From positions 1 to 64,000 of the forward strand of contig CANRAZ010000006.1 in the NCBI GenBank assembly GCA_947628705.1: a stretch of 64,000 bases of DNA, read 5' to 3'. Shown here in pieces: positions 8,341-16,940 of the stretch (positions within the stretch are counted from its first letter, which is position 1; each line of letters opens with the position of its first letter). The notes below the pieces were generated by a model. It was not told the DNA's origin. It was given only the letters and a program-made list of their open reading frames with translations, and searched no databases. The stretch is from an uncultured Lachnospiraceae bacterium. Lineage in GTDB: Bacteria > Bacillota > Clostridia > Lachnospirales > Lachnospiraceae. The position numbers and the translations under genes are program-made.

Positions 8341-8562
8341 ATGAAAATTATTGTTAATCTGGACGTAATGATGGCAAAGCGCAAGATATCCCTGACAGAC
8401 CTTGCAAATCAGGTCGATATTACCTTGGCGAATCTGTCAATTTTAAAAAACAACAAGGCAAAGGCAGTGCGTTTTTCAACCCTTGCGGCAATATGCAGGG
8501 CGCTTGACTGCCAGCCGGGAGATATTCTTGAATTTTCGGACGGAGACGAAGAGGAGGCATAA
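8341..8562 (+). CDS. Small Xre family (Cro/CI-type HTH) regulator, YozG-like
   Basis: A 73-residue protein made almost entirely of one helix-turn-helix domain: KISLTDLANQVDITLANLSILKNNKAKAVRFSTLAAICRALDCQPGDILEF is the classical HTH_26 layout, with an acidic tail DGDEEEA. CGGAG at 8331-8335 precedes the ATG. It is sandwiched between two membrane-protein genes and lies two bases before the next start, so all three are cotranscribed. A likely target is the twin inverted repeat in front of the operon. No effector domain is present, so signal input probably comes from a partner protein. Confidence 0.9.
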   Translation: MKIIVNLDVMMAKRKISLTDLANQVDITLANLSILKNNKAKAVRFSTLAAICRALDCQPGDILEFSDGDEEEA

Positions 8563-8564
8563 CC

Positions 8565-10265
8565 GTGAAGGATCTTAACGAAATTAATGAAAACGGCGAA
8601 TGGATGAAGGCCGGAGAACAGCCTGCGCTCGTAAATGAGAATGCAGGTTACGTTGGAAAATACAGTGACGCAAGCACAAAAGAGACAAGGCTTATGAAGG
8701 ATAATTGCATATTCTTTGCTTCTGCGGCGTTGATTTATGCGGTATTTTATGTGCTGTGCATGTATGAAAACGGTTCGGGAATAACCTTTCCGTTTTTTGT
8801 GAGCGGAACGGTCCTGCTTTTATGTTTGTATCTTTCAAAGCTTGAAAACAGGCTGAAAAAGGGCAGCATCTTTTATATAGCCGCAATGCTTCTGCTTGGC
8901 GTATCTACCTTCTGCACCGATGATGCAAGATTAATTTTCTTTAACAAGCTTGGAATCTTTCTTTTGATGATGAGTCTGCTTTTAAAACAGTTTTTTAACA
9001 CATCAGAATGGAAAATTGAAAAGTACTTTATCAGCATATGCAGCGCTGTTGCTTCAAGCATAAATGAGCTTGGACGTCCCGTAAGCGATTTGAGAGAGCT
9101 GAAGGCAAAAAAGGGGATAGTGATTAACAGAACGGTTAAATATGCGGTGCTTGGCGCATTGCTGGCAGTTCCGATGCTTTTAATTGTAATTATGCTTCTT
9201 TCAAGCGCAGACGCGCTTTTTCGCCAGTTTGCCGAGAAGCTGCTTGAAGGTTTGCAGCTTGGAAATATTGTCAGAATAGGTAGCCGCATCGTAGCCGTAT
9301 TTTTTGCGACCTATGCGCTGACCGCGTTTTTCTGTAAAAAAAGCCTGAACGAAGAGGTACGCGACAGAAAACACGGCGAGCCTGTGCTTGCAATTACCGT
9401 AACCTCGCTTTTAACCTTGATTTATCTTTTGTTCAGTATCATTCAGATCGCAGGACTTTTTATGGGCAAAATGCAGCTCCCGGAAAATTATACATATGCA
9501 ATGTATGCAAGGGAGGGCTTTTTCCAGCTTCTTGCGGTAAGCCTGATTAACCTTGTGATCGTGCTTGCATGCATGACCTTCTTTAAAGAGAGCCTGTGTT
9601 TGAAGGCGGTGCTTGCGGTAATGTCCGGCTGTACCTTTATTATGATTGCTTCGAGCGCTTTAAGAATGATTATTTACATCAGATTCTATTACCTGACTGC
9701 CCTTCGCATTTTAGTGCTTTGGGCTCTGGCAGCGCTTACGGTCGTTTTTATCGGAGTCGTAATAAGCATTTTCAAGGAGAGGTTCCCGCTGTTCCGATAC
9801 AGTGTTGCGGCAGTTACGGTTTTATATATCGCGCTGTCGTTTGCCCATCCTGATTACATTATTGCAAAGGTCAACATTGCCAATTCTGCATATGGCGGCT
9901 CCGCATATAATTCAGAAAAATTTTCGGGGAGCGGTGAAAAAAATAATTCAAGAGACGCCATATTTGCCGAGGGCTTCTTCCTCGCCGAACATCCTTACGA
10001 CGACTTTTACTATCTCGGAGAGCTGTGTGCGGACGCGGCGCCTGCACTGGTTCCGTACATGAAGGAGCTGGGCTATGACACCGCGGCTTTTGAAGAAGAT
10101 GACGCCGTGGAATTTGCCATAGAAAAAAATAAAAAGCATGTGTATCAGAGTGAGGAGGGCGGATTTGGATATTACTGGATGGAAAGTCTTCAGGAAAGGA
10201 CAAGGAACTTCGGAATAAGAACCTTTAATGTTTCAAGATATTCCGCAATGAAGAAATTATCATAA
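8565..10265 (+). CDS. DUF4173 (DUF4153-like) multi-pass membrane protein
   Basis: The protein has 566 residues with about 12 hydrophobic segments between residues 45 and 430, then a hydrophilic C-terminal part of about 135 residues. That part contains tyrosine-rich stretches (AEHPYDDFYYLGEL, EGGFGYYWMESLQ). The layout fits the DUF4173 family of uncharacterised Bacillota membrane proteins. The start is GTG at 8565, supported by GAGGAGG at 8551-8557; no ATG fits. It is the last gene of the DUF2975-Xre-DUF4173 operon. Family members are often found with HTH regulators, and no enzymatic motif is visible. A role in envelope stress or sensing would be guesswork. Confidence 0.75.
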   Translation: MKDLNEINENGEWMKAGEQPALVNENAGYVGKYSDASTKETRLMKDNCIFFASAALIYAVFYVLCMYENGSGITFPFFVSGTVLLLCLYLSKLENRLKKGSIFYIAAMLLLGVSTFCTDDARLIFFNKLGIFLLMMSLLLKQFFNTSEWKIEKYFISICSAVASSINELGRPVSDLRELKAKKGIVINRTVKYAVLGALLAVPMLLIVIMLLSSADALFRQFAEKLLEGLQLGNIVRIGSRIVAVFFATYALTAFFCKKSLNEEVRDRKHGEPVLAITVTSLLTLIYLLFSIIQIAGLFMGKMQLPENYTYAMYAREGFFQLLAVSLINLVIVLACMTFFKESLCLKAVLAVMSGCTFIMIASSALRMIIYIRFYYLTALRILVLWALAALTVVFIGVVISIFKERFPLFRYSVAAVTVLYIALSFAHPDYIIAKVNIANSAYGGSAYNSEKFSGSGEKNNSRDAIFAEGFFLAEHPYDDFYYLGELCADAAPALVPYMKELGYDTAAFEEDDAVEFAIEKNKKHVYQSEEGGFGYYWMESLQERTRNFGIRTFNVSRYSAMKKLS

Positions 10266-10371
10266 AAAACTTGACAGAAGACGAATATTGTGCCATGCTT
10301 TTACTGACGTCCCGTCTGTAAATTTTATTGCAGGCGTGACAACGGAAAAAAGTAAAACAGGAGAAGGATTT

Positions 10372-11685
10372 ATGAAAAAGAGAAAAATACTGTCATTTAT
10401 AATCGCGGCGGTTTTGTGCGTGATGCTGCTTGCAGGCTGCGGAGACAGTTCAAAGACCGAAGGAAACGCTAACGGAGATAATTCGGCAGGCAGTACGCTG
10501 ACTCCCACAGGCGGTAACGGTGAAAACGGCAGCAACGATAAAAACGACGGCAAGGATGACGGCAAGGATGATAATAAAGACGGTGATAAAGAACAGCTTG
10601 CTGCCGATGACGGCGTAATGCGCAGTGATTTGACGGCTGCGGATTATGCAAAGGAGATGGGAGTAGGCATTAACCTTGGCAACACCTTTGAAAGCTATTG
10701 GGCGGATGAAAACAATGAAACCACAGGAGCTCAGGTAATAGGAAGAGACACTCCTTACAGCTATGAAACCTGCTGGGGAGCGGTATACACCTCGCCGGAC
10801 GCTGTTAAAGGAATGAAGGATGCAGGCTTTAACACCGTGAGAATACCCGTTTATTGGGGAAATATGATGGAAAATGACGGAACATATACGATAAGCGAGG
10901 AGTATTTTGACAGAATCCAAAAGGTAATCAATTATTGCAGGGACAACGGCCTGTACGTGGTAATAAACATTCATCATTACGATGAATTCCTGATAAAAAA
11001 CAAGCCTAAAGAGGACGTGCTTGAAATTACGGAAAGCCTGTGGACGCAGATCGCAGAACGCTACAAGGATTATTCGGATTATCTTGTATTTGAAGGCTTT
11101 AACGAGAATCTCGGTTCGCACCGAGACGAGGACAATTTTTCGGAAGCCGAGATCTATGATTATGTAAATGAGATGAACCAGACGTTTGTTAATGCCGTAC
11201 GTGCCACAGGCGGAAATAATGCCGAAAGAGTTCTTATAGCCTCCGGTTATTGGACGAATATTGACAACACGACAAAGGATTTGTTTAAAATGCCTGAGGA
11301 CAGCGCAGAGGACAAATTAATGGTTTCAGTCCATTACATAGATAACGTCTGCTATTGGAGTAATAAAATAGGCGGAACTTATTGGGAGGATTACAGCAAG
11401 TCTCAGTGTGAGCTTCTTAAGAAAGCGTTTACGGACAAGGGTATTCCTTTGTTTGTAGGCGAGTGTACGGCAATTTATCAAGCGGATAGATTTGCAGGCG
11501 ACGCCGAATACGTTGAGTCGTCGGACTGCCTTGAGTATATCCTCGGCATGGCTGTCGATTACGGCTTTGTGCCTGTGCTTTGGGATACAAACGACAATTT
11601 CTATTCCAGAACGGACAATAAGATAAAGACAGAAAGCGATCAGGAGGTTATTACAAAAATAGCGGCTAAAATCGCTGAAAATTAA
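10372..11685 (+). CDS. Glycoside hydrolase family 5 endoglucanase, lipoprotein
   Basis: This is a secreted, membrane-anchored beta-glucanase-type enzyme. A lipoprotein signal (KKRKILSFIIAAVLCVMLLAGC, lipidated Cys23) is followed by a flexible Gly/Asn/Asp/Lys linker to about residue 75. The GH5 barrel then shows NLGNTFESYW (101-110), RIPVYW, VVINIHHYDEF, the general acid/base Glu245 in EGFNE and the nucleophile Glu364 in FVGECTA. Such enzymes cut internal beta-1,4 bonds of cellulose, mannan, xyloglucan or mixed-linkage glucan; which one cannot be told from motifs. The ATG at 10372 has AGGAG at 10359. No carbohydrate-binding module or dockerin is present. It is a single-gene unit closed by a strong hairpin. 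Confidence 0.92.
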   Translation: MKKRKILSFIIAAVLCVMLLAGCGDSSKTEGNANGDNSAGSTLTPTGGNGENGSNDKNDGKDDGKDDNKDGDKEQLAADDGVMRSDLTAADYAKEMGVGINLGNTFESYWADENNETTGAQVIGRDTPYSYETCWGAVYTSPDAVKGMKDAGFNTVRIPVYWGNMMENDGTYTISEEYFDRIQKVINYCRDNGLYVVINIHHYDEFLIKNKPKEDVLEITESLWTQIAERYKDYSDYLVFEGFNENLGSHRDEDNFSEAEIYDYVNEMNQTFVNAVRATGGNNAERVLIASGYWTNIDNTTKDLFKMPEDSAEDKLMVSVHYIDNVCYWSNKIGGTYWEDYSKSQCELLKKAFTDKGIPLFVGECTAIYQADRFAGDAEYVESSDCLEYILGMAVDYGFVPVLWDTNDNFYSRTDNKIKTESDQEVITKIAAKIAEN

Positions 11686-11699
11686 AAACATGAAATACG

Positions 11700-11739
11700 A
11701 AGCAGGTTCAGCCGGCGGTGTAAACCGCCGGCTGTGCTT
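11700..11739 (+). terminator. Long hairpin after the GH5 gene
   Basis: CAGCCGGCGG (11709-11718) pairs perfectly with CCGCCGGCTG (11725-11734) across a six-base loop, and AAGCA/TGCTT extend the stem outside an internal loop. There is no T tract, so it may act as an RNA 3' end stabiliser as much as a terminator. Confidence 0.55.
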
Positions 11740-11783
11740 AACAGTATATATTTATTTGTCTTAAAGTGAATCGGAGAGGCGTT

Positions 11784-13433
11784 ATGGAAAAAATAACAGA
11801 TGCTGCCGGTGCGGCTATTGTTGACAGGTACACTGTAAACGAGTGTTTTGTTCCCGGCATTTTGCTTATGGAGCATGCCGCAGAGGCAGTTGCGGAAAAA
11901 ATAAAAATAAGGCACGGAAAAGATGAAAAAATTTTGTGCGTTGCGGGAAAAGGCAACAACGGCGGCGACGCAGCCGCTGTGTGCAGGCTGATGCGTGACG
12001 ACGGCTACAGCGCCGAGTGCATCGTTGTGACCGATGATCCCGACAAAATTTCCGCCAATCTGTCGGTACAGCTTAAAGCCTTGGAAGGCCTTGAGACAGG
12101 CTATTCTTATTTTAGCGGCTTTAAAGAAGTCTGCAAAGAACGCCTTAAGGAGTATGATGTAATTGTAGACGGCATTTTCGGCACCGGTTTAAACAAAGCT
12201 CCGGACGGGATTTATAAGGAGGCCGTTGACTATATCAATACGCAGAGAAAATGCGGAGCCGTTGTTTACGCGGTTGATATTCCGAGCGGTGCAGACGCAT
12301 CGTCAGGACAGACATTCGGAAGCTGCGTAAAAGCTGACTGTACCGTAACCTTTGGCTTAAGAAAATCCGGACAGCTTTTATATCCGGGCAGGGAAATCTG
12401 CGGAGAGCTTGCGGTTTGTGAAATAGGCTTTTCCAAAAAGGCGCTTGAGCTTGAAGAAATTAAGGGACACATATTTGACTGTCTTTCAAAGGAAAGCGCG
12501 CGCGAGCTTTTGCCGGCACGTTTTGCGGACTCAAATAAAGGAAGCTATGGGAAGGTATTGATTGCTGCAGGCTCGGAGAATATGCCCGGAGCGTGTATTC
12601 TTGCGGCTAAGACCGTGTTAAGGTGCGGCTGCGGCTATGTCTCGGTCAGCTCTGTACCTTCGGTGCTTGATCTGGTGGCGTCGGCAGTGCCGGAGGCGGT
12701 GTTAGCGCCCATGCCTGAAAATGCTCCTGCACTGCTCAGAGAGGCTGAAGCCGATCCGGTGGCAAAAGGATTAAATAAGTCCGCCAGTGAGAAGGCGGCT
12801 TCAGAAGGGCGCATGATCGATTTGACCGGTTACAGCGCATGTCTTGCAGGTCCGGGGCTTGGCAGGTCTGAAAGAAGCCGCAGGATTACTGAAGAACTGC
12901 TTGATTCCAATTTAAAAATTAAGGGAATCGTGTACGATGCGGACGCAATAAACATAATTGCAGAAAAAATGGACGGATTGGGTTTGAAGGAGGTTGCGGA
13001 AAGAATCGGTTTTATTGAGAAGAATACTCCTGAGAATTCTGTATTCACTCCGCACAAAAAAGAGCTGTCGAGACTGCTCGGCATACCGATGGAAGGTCTT
13101 GGCTGCCTGTTTGAAACGGCTAAAATGCTTTCTGCTTCTTCAAAGAGGATATTTGTCCTGAAGGACGCTGCAACGATTGTTGCAGGACGCGGCAGGCTGT
13201 TCATTAATACCACAGGCAACAACGGGATGAGTACAGCCGGAGCAGGAGATGTTCTCGGAGGAATCATAGTTTCGTTCATCGCACAGGGCTGTGAGGTTTA
13301 TGAAGCCGCTTGCCTTGGGGTTTTCATACACGGAACTGCAGGAGATGCGGCGAAGGAAGGCTTGAGCGAGTACGGCGTAATGGCAGGCGATATCTCGGAC
13401 TGTGCGGCAAGAGTTATTAAAGAAATGCTTTAA
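11784..13433 (+). CDS. nnr: Bifunctional NAD(P)HX epimerase / ADP-dependent NAD(P)HX dehydratase
   Basis: This enzyme repairs hydrated NADH and NADPH. The N-terminal YjeF_N epimerase (about residues 1-215) shows CVAGKGNNGGDAAAVCRLM, VDGIFGTGLN and AVDIPSGADASSG. The C-terminal NnrD dehydratase of the ribokinase-like fold (about 225-545) shows GSYGKVLIAAGS, AGPGLGRS, TPHKKELSRLLG and NTTGNNGMSTAGAGDVLGG with the ADP-binding loop. CGGAGAGG at 11772-11779 supports the ATG at 11784 over an in-frame GTG at 11766. The 549 residues are a little longer than usual because of an insert near residues 310-350 in the dehydratase half. It precedes mazF and a CorC-like gene on the same strand. Confidence 0.95.
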   Translation: MEKITDAAGAAIVDRYTVNECFVPGILLMEHAAEAVAEKIKIRHGKDEKILCVAGKGNNGGDAAAVCRLMRDDGYSAECIVVTDDPDKISANLSVQLKALEGLETGYSYFSGFKEVCKERLKEYDVIVDGIFGTGLNKAPDGIYKEAVDYINTQRKCGAVVYAVDIPSGADASSGQTFGSCVKADCTVTFGLRKSGQLLYPGREICGELAVCEIGFSKKALELEEIKGHIFDCLSKESARELLPARFADSNKGSYGKVLIAAGSENMPGACILAAKTVLRCGCGYVSVSSVPSVLDLVASAVPEAVLAPMPENAPALLREAEADPVAKGLNKSASEKAASEGRMIDLTGYSACLAGPGLGRSERSRRITEELLDSNLKIKGIVYDADAINIIAEKMDGLGLKEVAERIGFIEKNTPENSVFTPHKKELSRLLGIPMEGLGCLFETAKMLSASSKRIFVLKDAATIVAGRGRLFINTTGNNGMSTAGAGDVLGGIIVSFIAQGCEVYEAACLGVFIHGTAGDAAKEGLSEYGVMAGDISDCAARVIKEML

Positions 13434-13573
13434 AAAAGATTTTATAAAAGGATAAAAATGTATATCGTAAAATAAAAATGTACACAATATGGATATAAAC
13501 TTCAGTTCAGGCAAGCGGTACATAACTGTTTGCCGAAGACTGCGGTAATTCAGTTGAAAGGGTTTGTATCTAT

Positions 13574-13915
13574 ATGACAATCAAACGCGGCGATATTTAC
13601 TATGCCGACCTCAGACCCGTAGTTGGCTCGGAGCAGGGCGGCATCAGACCGGTACTTATTATACAGAACGATACAGGCAATCTGCACAGCCCGACTGTTA
13701 TATGTGCAGCTATTACATCGCAGCTGAAAAAGGCTCAGCTTCCCACTCATGTTGCAATTCGTGCTTTTGATAGTGGAATTATTAAGGATAGTGTGATATT
13801 ATTAGAGCAGGTGAGAACTATAGACAAGTCAAGACTGAAGGAAAAGGTTTGTCATCTTGACAGTGAAACGCTCAGAGACATAGACCACGCATTACAGATA
13901 AGTCTTGCCATATGA
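13574..13915 (+). CDS. MazF/PemK family endoribonuclease toxin (EndoA-like)
   Basis: This is a 113-residue mRNA interferase of the MazF/NdoA type. [20 protein letters not shown] near the N-terminus, [15 protein letters not shown] and the [17 protein letters not shown] segment are hallmarks and closely resemble Bacillus EndoA. The family cleaves single-stranded RNA at short sequence motifs. The ATG at 13574 has AAAGGG about 12 bases upstream. Normally an antitoxin gene (ribbon-helix-helix, EndoAI) sits directly upstream, but the 140 bases before this gene contain only peptides of five or six codons. The antitoxin is therefore elsewhere or absent. It lies between nnr and a CBS-domain gene, all on one strand. 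Confidence 0.92.
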   Translation: MTIKRGDIYYADLRPVVGSEQGGIRPVLIIQNDTGNLHSPTVICAAITSQLKKAQLPTHVAIRAFDSGIIKDSVILLEQVRTIDKSRLKEKVCHLDSETLRDIDHALQISLAI

Positions 13916-13971
13916 TTTGTTTTTACCGAAGCATAATGAAAAAGGTACATTATTAAGCGGAAAGGAATAAC

Positions 13972-14823
13972 ATGGACGAGTTTCCCAAACAGGGGTTCAC
14001 AGAGAAATTAAGGAAATTACTGAAAAGAGAAGAGGTTAAAGACGAAGAGGTCCTTGTAGTAGTTGACGAGCTGAAAAATCAGGGAGTTATCGAAGAGGAC
14101 GAGGCCGAGATGATTTCAAACGTTATGGAGCTGTCAGACACGCTTGCAGGCGACATAATGACGCACAGAACAAAAATCGTGGCAATTTCCGCCGACGAAG
14201 AGGTTGAAGACGCGCTCAGGTTTATGCTTGACGAAAACTTCACAAGATATCCCATATACAGCGAGAGCATAGACAATATCGTCGGCATTCTGTACTTAAA
14301 AGACGTCATGATTGAATTCGTGAACGGAGAGAAGAGCAAAAAGGTTTCACAGGTGGCAAGAGAGCCTCTTTACGTGCCTGAGTCAATGCCTTTAGACGCC
14401 TTATTTGAGGAGCTTAGAAATAAAAGGACCCATCTTGCGGTCGTAATAGACGAGTACGGTCAGACGGCAGGAATAGCAAGCATGGAGGATATAATCGAAG
14501 AGCTTTTTGGAGAAATACTGGATGAGTACGATGAGGAGGAAAATCCGATAGGAGTAAAAAAGGGCGACAAATTTTTTATTTCGCCGGACACGCGGCTGGA
14601 TGAAGTGGAGGAGCTTCTTAATATCAAAATAAAAGACGAGGACATGGATAATTTTGATACTCTTAACGGTCTTTTGGTTTCCCTTTTAGGCCATATTCCG
14701 GAGGCAGGCGAAACCTCTGAAACGGATTACTGCGGATACAGGTTTAAAATTGTTTCTAAGGAAGGAAGGGTAATTGACGAGGTTACTGCGGAAAAGCTTG
14801 AGGAAACAGGGGAAAAACAGTAA
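13972..14823 (+). CDS. CorC/HlyC-type CBS domain protein without membrane domain
   Basis: The protein has 283 residues. A short N-terminal helix is followed by a CBS pair (about residues 65-185, starting at GDIMTHRTKIVAI and including VVIDEYGQTAGIASMEDIIEELFGEI) and a C-terminal CorC_HlyC transporter-associated domain (about 200-275, DTRLDEVEELLNIKI and DNFDTLNGLLVSLLGHIP). The DUF21 membrane domain of the longer YtfL/CorB-type Mg efflux proteins is missing, so this is the short CorC form. CBS pairs bind adenine nucleotides, and homologues modulate Mg/Co efflux. It is historically annotated as hemolysin, but toxin activity is unlikely. A terminator follows. Confidence 0.88.
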   Translation: MDEFPKQGFTEKLRKLLKREEVKDEEVLVVVDELKNQGVIEEDEAEMISNVMELSDTLAGDIMTHRTKIVAISADEEVEDALRFMLDENFTRYPIYSESIDNIVGILYLKDVMIEFVNGEKSKKVSQVAREPLYVPESMPLDALFEELRNKRTHLAVVIDEYGQTAGIASMEDIIEELFGEILDEYDEEENPIGVKKGDKFFISPDTRLDEVEELLNIKIKDEDMDNFDTLNGLLVSLLGHIPEAGETSETDYCGYRFKIVSKEGRVIDEVTAEKLEETGEKQ

Positions 14824-14900
14824 AAAGGCTTTTGAAAAGAAATGTTTCATAGAGAATAAAATTTTCTGCGGAGCGCAGGATAGAACATTGGGCAACAAAA

Positions 14901-14932
14901 AACGGAAGCAAGGGGGAGCTTCCGTTTTTTGG
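14901..14932 (+). terminator. Rho-independent terminator
   Basis: AACGGAAGC (14901-14909) pairs with GCTTCCGTT (14918-14926) across an eight-base loop and runs into six T. A-rich sequence upstream allows function in both directions. Confidence 0.85.
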
Positions 14933-15137
14933 ATTACCAATAGTATTGATACTATATGTATAAATAGGGTGGGAGTAGAAAGTAATAATACTTTCTATGC
15001 TTATAATAAACGCAAATTGTGTACAAAATGTGTTTATTCTATTAAAAAGAAGTAACGAATTTATTAAGATCGGTCGATTTTGGGGTAAAATCATATAAAA
15101 GCCGGATAAAAACTAAGGAAAATCAAGGTTGGAGATA
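14933..15137. other. AT-rich gap with two short palindromes
   Basis: This spacer before rlmH holds no convincing gene. It has a hairpin ATAGTA-TTGA-TACTAT (14940-14955) and a second one with nine-base arms TAGAAAGTA and TACTTTCTA (14976-14997) around a four-base loop. No clear core promoter was identified, although rlmH must be expressed from somewhere in here or by read-through. Confidence 0.5.
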
Positions 15138-15617
15138 ATGAAGATAACCATACTGTGCGTCGGAAAAATCAAGGAAAGCTTTTACAGGGAAGCTCTTGAG
15201 GAATATATTAAAAGAATGTCACGTTACGCAAAAATTGAAATAGAGGAGGTCGCCGACGAAAAAACTCCTGATAATGCTTCTGACGCACAGGAAAAGTCCG
15301 TTAAGGAAAGGGAAGCAGAGCGTCTTTTGGCAAAGTGGAAAGAGGACAGCTACACTTTTGTGCTTGCGATCAACGGAAAACAGTTTTCCTCGGAGGCGTT
15401 TGCAGAAAAAATCGAACAGCTCGGAACCTATGGCACAAGCAGCATACAGTTTGTGATCGGCGGCTCTTTAGGACTTGATGAAAAAATAATAAGCAGGGCA
15501 GACTGCCTGATAAGCTTTTCCAAAATGACTTTTCCTCATCAGCTGATGAGGGTGGTGCTTATGGAGCAGATTTACAGAGCCTACAGGATTATAAAAAATG
15601 AGCCGTACCACAAGTAG
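15138..15617 (+). CDS. rlmH: 23S rRNA (pseudouridine1915-N3)-methyltransferase
   Basis: This SPOUT-class, SAM-dependent methyltransferase modifies pseudouridine 1915 in helix 69 of 23S rRNA. KITILCVGKIKE at the start, the central LAINGKQFSSEAFA, FVIGGSLGLDEKI (the SAM-binding trefoil knot loop) and the C-terminal MTFPHQLMRVVLMEQIYRAYRI plus NEPYHK tail are invariant features of RlmH. GGAG at 15131 selects the ATG at 15138 over the TTG at 15129, giving 159 residues, exactly the family length. It stands alone and converges on the kinase gene on the other strand. Confidence 0.97.
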   Translation: MKITILCVGKIKESFYREALEEYIKRMSRYAKIEIEEVADEKTPDNASDAQEKSVKEREAERLLAKWKEDSYTFVLAINGKQFSSEAFAEKIEQLGTYGTSSIQFVIGGSLGLDEKIISRADCLISFSKMTFPHQLMRVVLMEQIYRAYRIIKNEPYHK

Positions 15618-15648
15618 CAGGAGTTTTCGCCGGCAAAGAGAGAAAGCT

Positions 15649-16131
15649 TCAGCCGTGGCGTACCGTCTTATCAATTTCTTCCTCGTCAGGTTCCTCAAAC
15701 CTTGCTTCGAATTTTGCCGCAAGGTTTGCGTCTACGAAATAGGCTTTTTCGGTTCCGGCTTCAACGGCTTTGTTGCGCCTGTACAAAAATTCCTGCCACG
15801 TTTCACTGTCAACAGCGATATAATGAAGCTCGCATTCAATATTTCTTGATGCGTAGAATAGCTTTGTATTGTTTCTGTCTCTTTTAGTCCAGAATCCCCA
15901 ATCAAGAACGACATTAATTTCATTTTTCAAAATTTCAAGAGATTTTTCTAAAAGGTAGTTCTTTGTCTTTTCGGCATATTCGTCGTGTCTTTCGCCTGTG
16001 TGCTGGCCGAAAAGCGAGAGCATGATTTCGTCAACGGAAAGAAGAACAGCTTTGCCCCCGTCGCAGAGCCGTTTGGCGTAGGCGCTTTTTCCGCTGCATA
16101 TTTTACCGCAAATAAGAATAACCTTTGACAT
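15649..16131 (-). CDS. P-loop ATPase/kinase (AAA_33, predicted small-molecule kinase)
   Basis: A 160-residue protein with a Walker A GKICSGKSAYAKRL at residues 9-22, an LSVDEIM segment in the position of the substrate-binding Asp of zeta-toxin/chloramphenicol-phosphotransferase-like kinases, and VVLDWGFWTKRDR as the Walker B-like strand. The C-terminal part has the RR..NKAVEAG lid region and a conserved F-x-x-P-DEEE ending. It probably phosphorylates a small metabolite or an aminoglycoside-like compound, but the substrate cannot be named. It begins 21 bases after upp on the same strand and is probably cotranscribed with it, which could hint at nucleotide or sugar metabolism. Confidence 0.8.
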   Translation of the reverse strand: MSKVILICGKICSGKSAYAKRLCDGGKAVLLSVDEIMLSLFGQHTGERHDEYAEKTKNYLLEKSLEILKNEINVVLDWGFWTKRDRNNTKLFYASRNIECELHYIAVDSETWQEFLYRRNKAVEAGTEKAYFVDANLAAKFEARFEEPDEEEIDKTVRHG

Positions 16132-16152
16132 TGAAATTCTCCTGAAGCTGTG

Positions 16153-16794
16153 TTATTTTGTTCCGAAAATTCTGTCGCCTGCATCTCCAAGTCCCGGACA
16201 TATGTAAGCGTCTTTGTTGAGTTCCCTGTCAAGCTGACCGATGTAGATTTGAATGTCAGGGTGTGCTTCTGAAAGCCTTTTGAGCCCTTCCGGCGCTGCA
16301 ATTATACACATGAATTTTATTTTTCTGCCTCCGTGCCGTTTTATAAAATCCACGGCGCTTACGGCGGAGCCTCCGGTTGCAAGCATAGGGTCGGTAACAA
16401 CGATTACACGTTCTTCGATAGGATCGGGCAGCTTGCAGTAATATTCATGCGGTTCATGCGTGACTTCATCTCTGTAAAGACCGATATGACCGACCTTTGC
16501 GGAAGGAACGAGCGCAAGGATCCCGTTGGTCATTCCAAGTCCGGCGCGCAGAATCGGTACGACTGCAAGTTTCCTTCCGGCTATTACAGGAGCCATGCAT
16601 TTTTCGATAGGAGTTTCAATTTCCTCCTCTTTTAACGGCAGATCCCTGAGTGCCTCATAGCCCATCAGCATTGCGATTTCATTTACAAGCGAGCGGAATT
16701 CATTCGTTCCTGTGTTTTTGTCCCTCAGTCTGGTAATTTTATGTTTAAGCAGGGGATGGTTCATAATAATAACATTTTCACCGTAGGCATCCAT
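16153..16794 (-). CDS. upp: Uracil phosphoribosyltransferase
   Basis: This cytoplasmic salvage enzyme makes UMP from uracil and PRPP. It has 213 residues, the family length. [14 protein letters not shown], the PRPP-binding loop [15 protein letters not shown] and the C-terminal uracil-binding [17 protein letters not shown] are all present. The gene starts at an ATG with AAGGAGAG-type spacing just after a clear promoter on the minus strand. It is followed by a small P-loop kinase gene. It supplies the salvage route next to the de novo pyr genes found 14 kb away. Confidence 0.97.
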   Translation of the reverse strand: MDAYGENVIIMNHPLLKHKITRLRDKNTGTNEFRSLVNEIAMLMGYEALRDLPLKEEEIETPIEKCMAPVIAGRKLAVVPILRAGLGMTNGILALVPSAKVGHIGLYRDEVTHEPHEYYCKLPDPIEERVIVVTDPMLATGGSAVSAVDFIKRHGGRKIKFMCIIAAPEGLKRLSEAHPDIQIYIGQLDRELNKDAYICPGLGDAGDRIFGTK

Positions 16795-16839
16795 CGTTTT
16801 CTCTCCTTACATATAAAGCTTTTTTGTTTGGATATTATC

Positions 16840-16868
16840 ATTATACCTGCAACGCGGAGCTTATACAA
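16840..16868 (-). promoter_or_regulatory. Promoter of upp
   Basis: On the minus strand TTGTAT (16863-16868) and TATAAT (16840-16845) are 17 bases apart and about 46 bases ahead of the upp start. Confidence 0.75.
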
Positions 16869-16880
16869 GACAAATTTCTC

Positions 16881-16909
16881 TTGTCATAATCACCGCGCTG
16901 ATGTAAAAT
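16881..16909 (+). promoter_or_regulatory. Promoter of hisA, divergent from upp
   Basis: TTGTCA (16881-16886) and TAAAAT (16904-16909) are 17 bases apart and lie about 30 bases before the hisA start. The two divergent -35 boxes are only 12 bases apart. Confidence 0.7.
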
Positions 16910-16940
16910 TCAACTAAGCATGGAAATTCGGGAGGACATG

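Noticed and set aside
10450..11121. 223-codon open frame opposite the GH5 gene
   Set aside because: The GH5 frame has both catalytic glutamates and a lipoprotein signal, and the antisense frame has no support.
13972..14823. Hemolysin
   Set aside because: The name is historical. CBS and CorC domains without a secretion signal do not support a toxin.
14774..15055. 93-codon plus-strand frame after the CorC-like gene
   Set aside because: It runs through the terminator hairpin and overlaps the end of the real gene.
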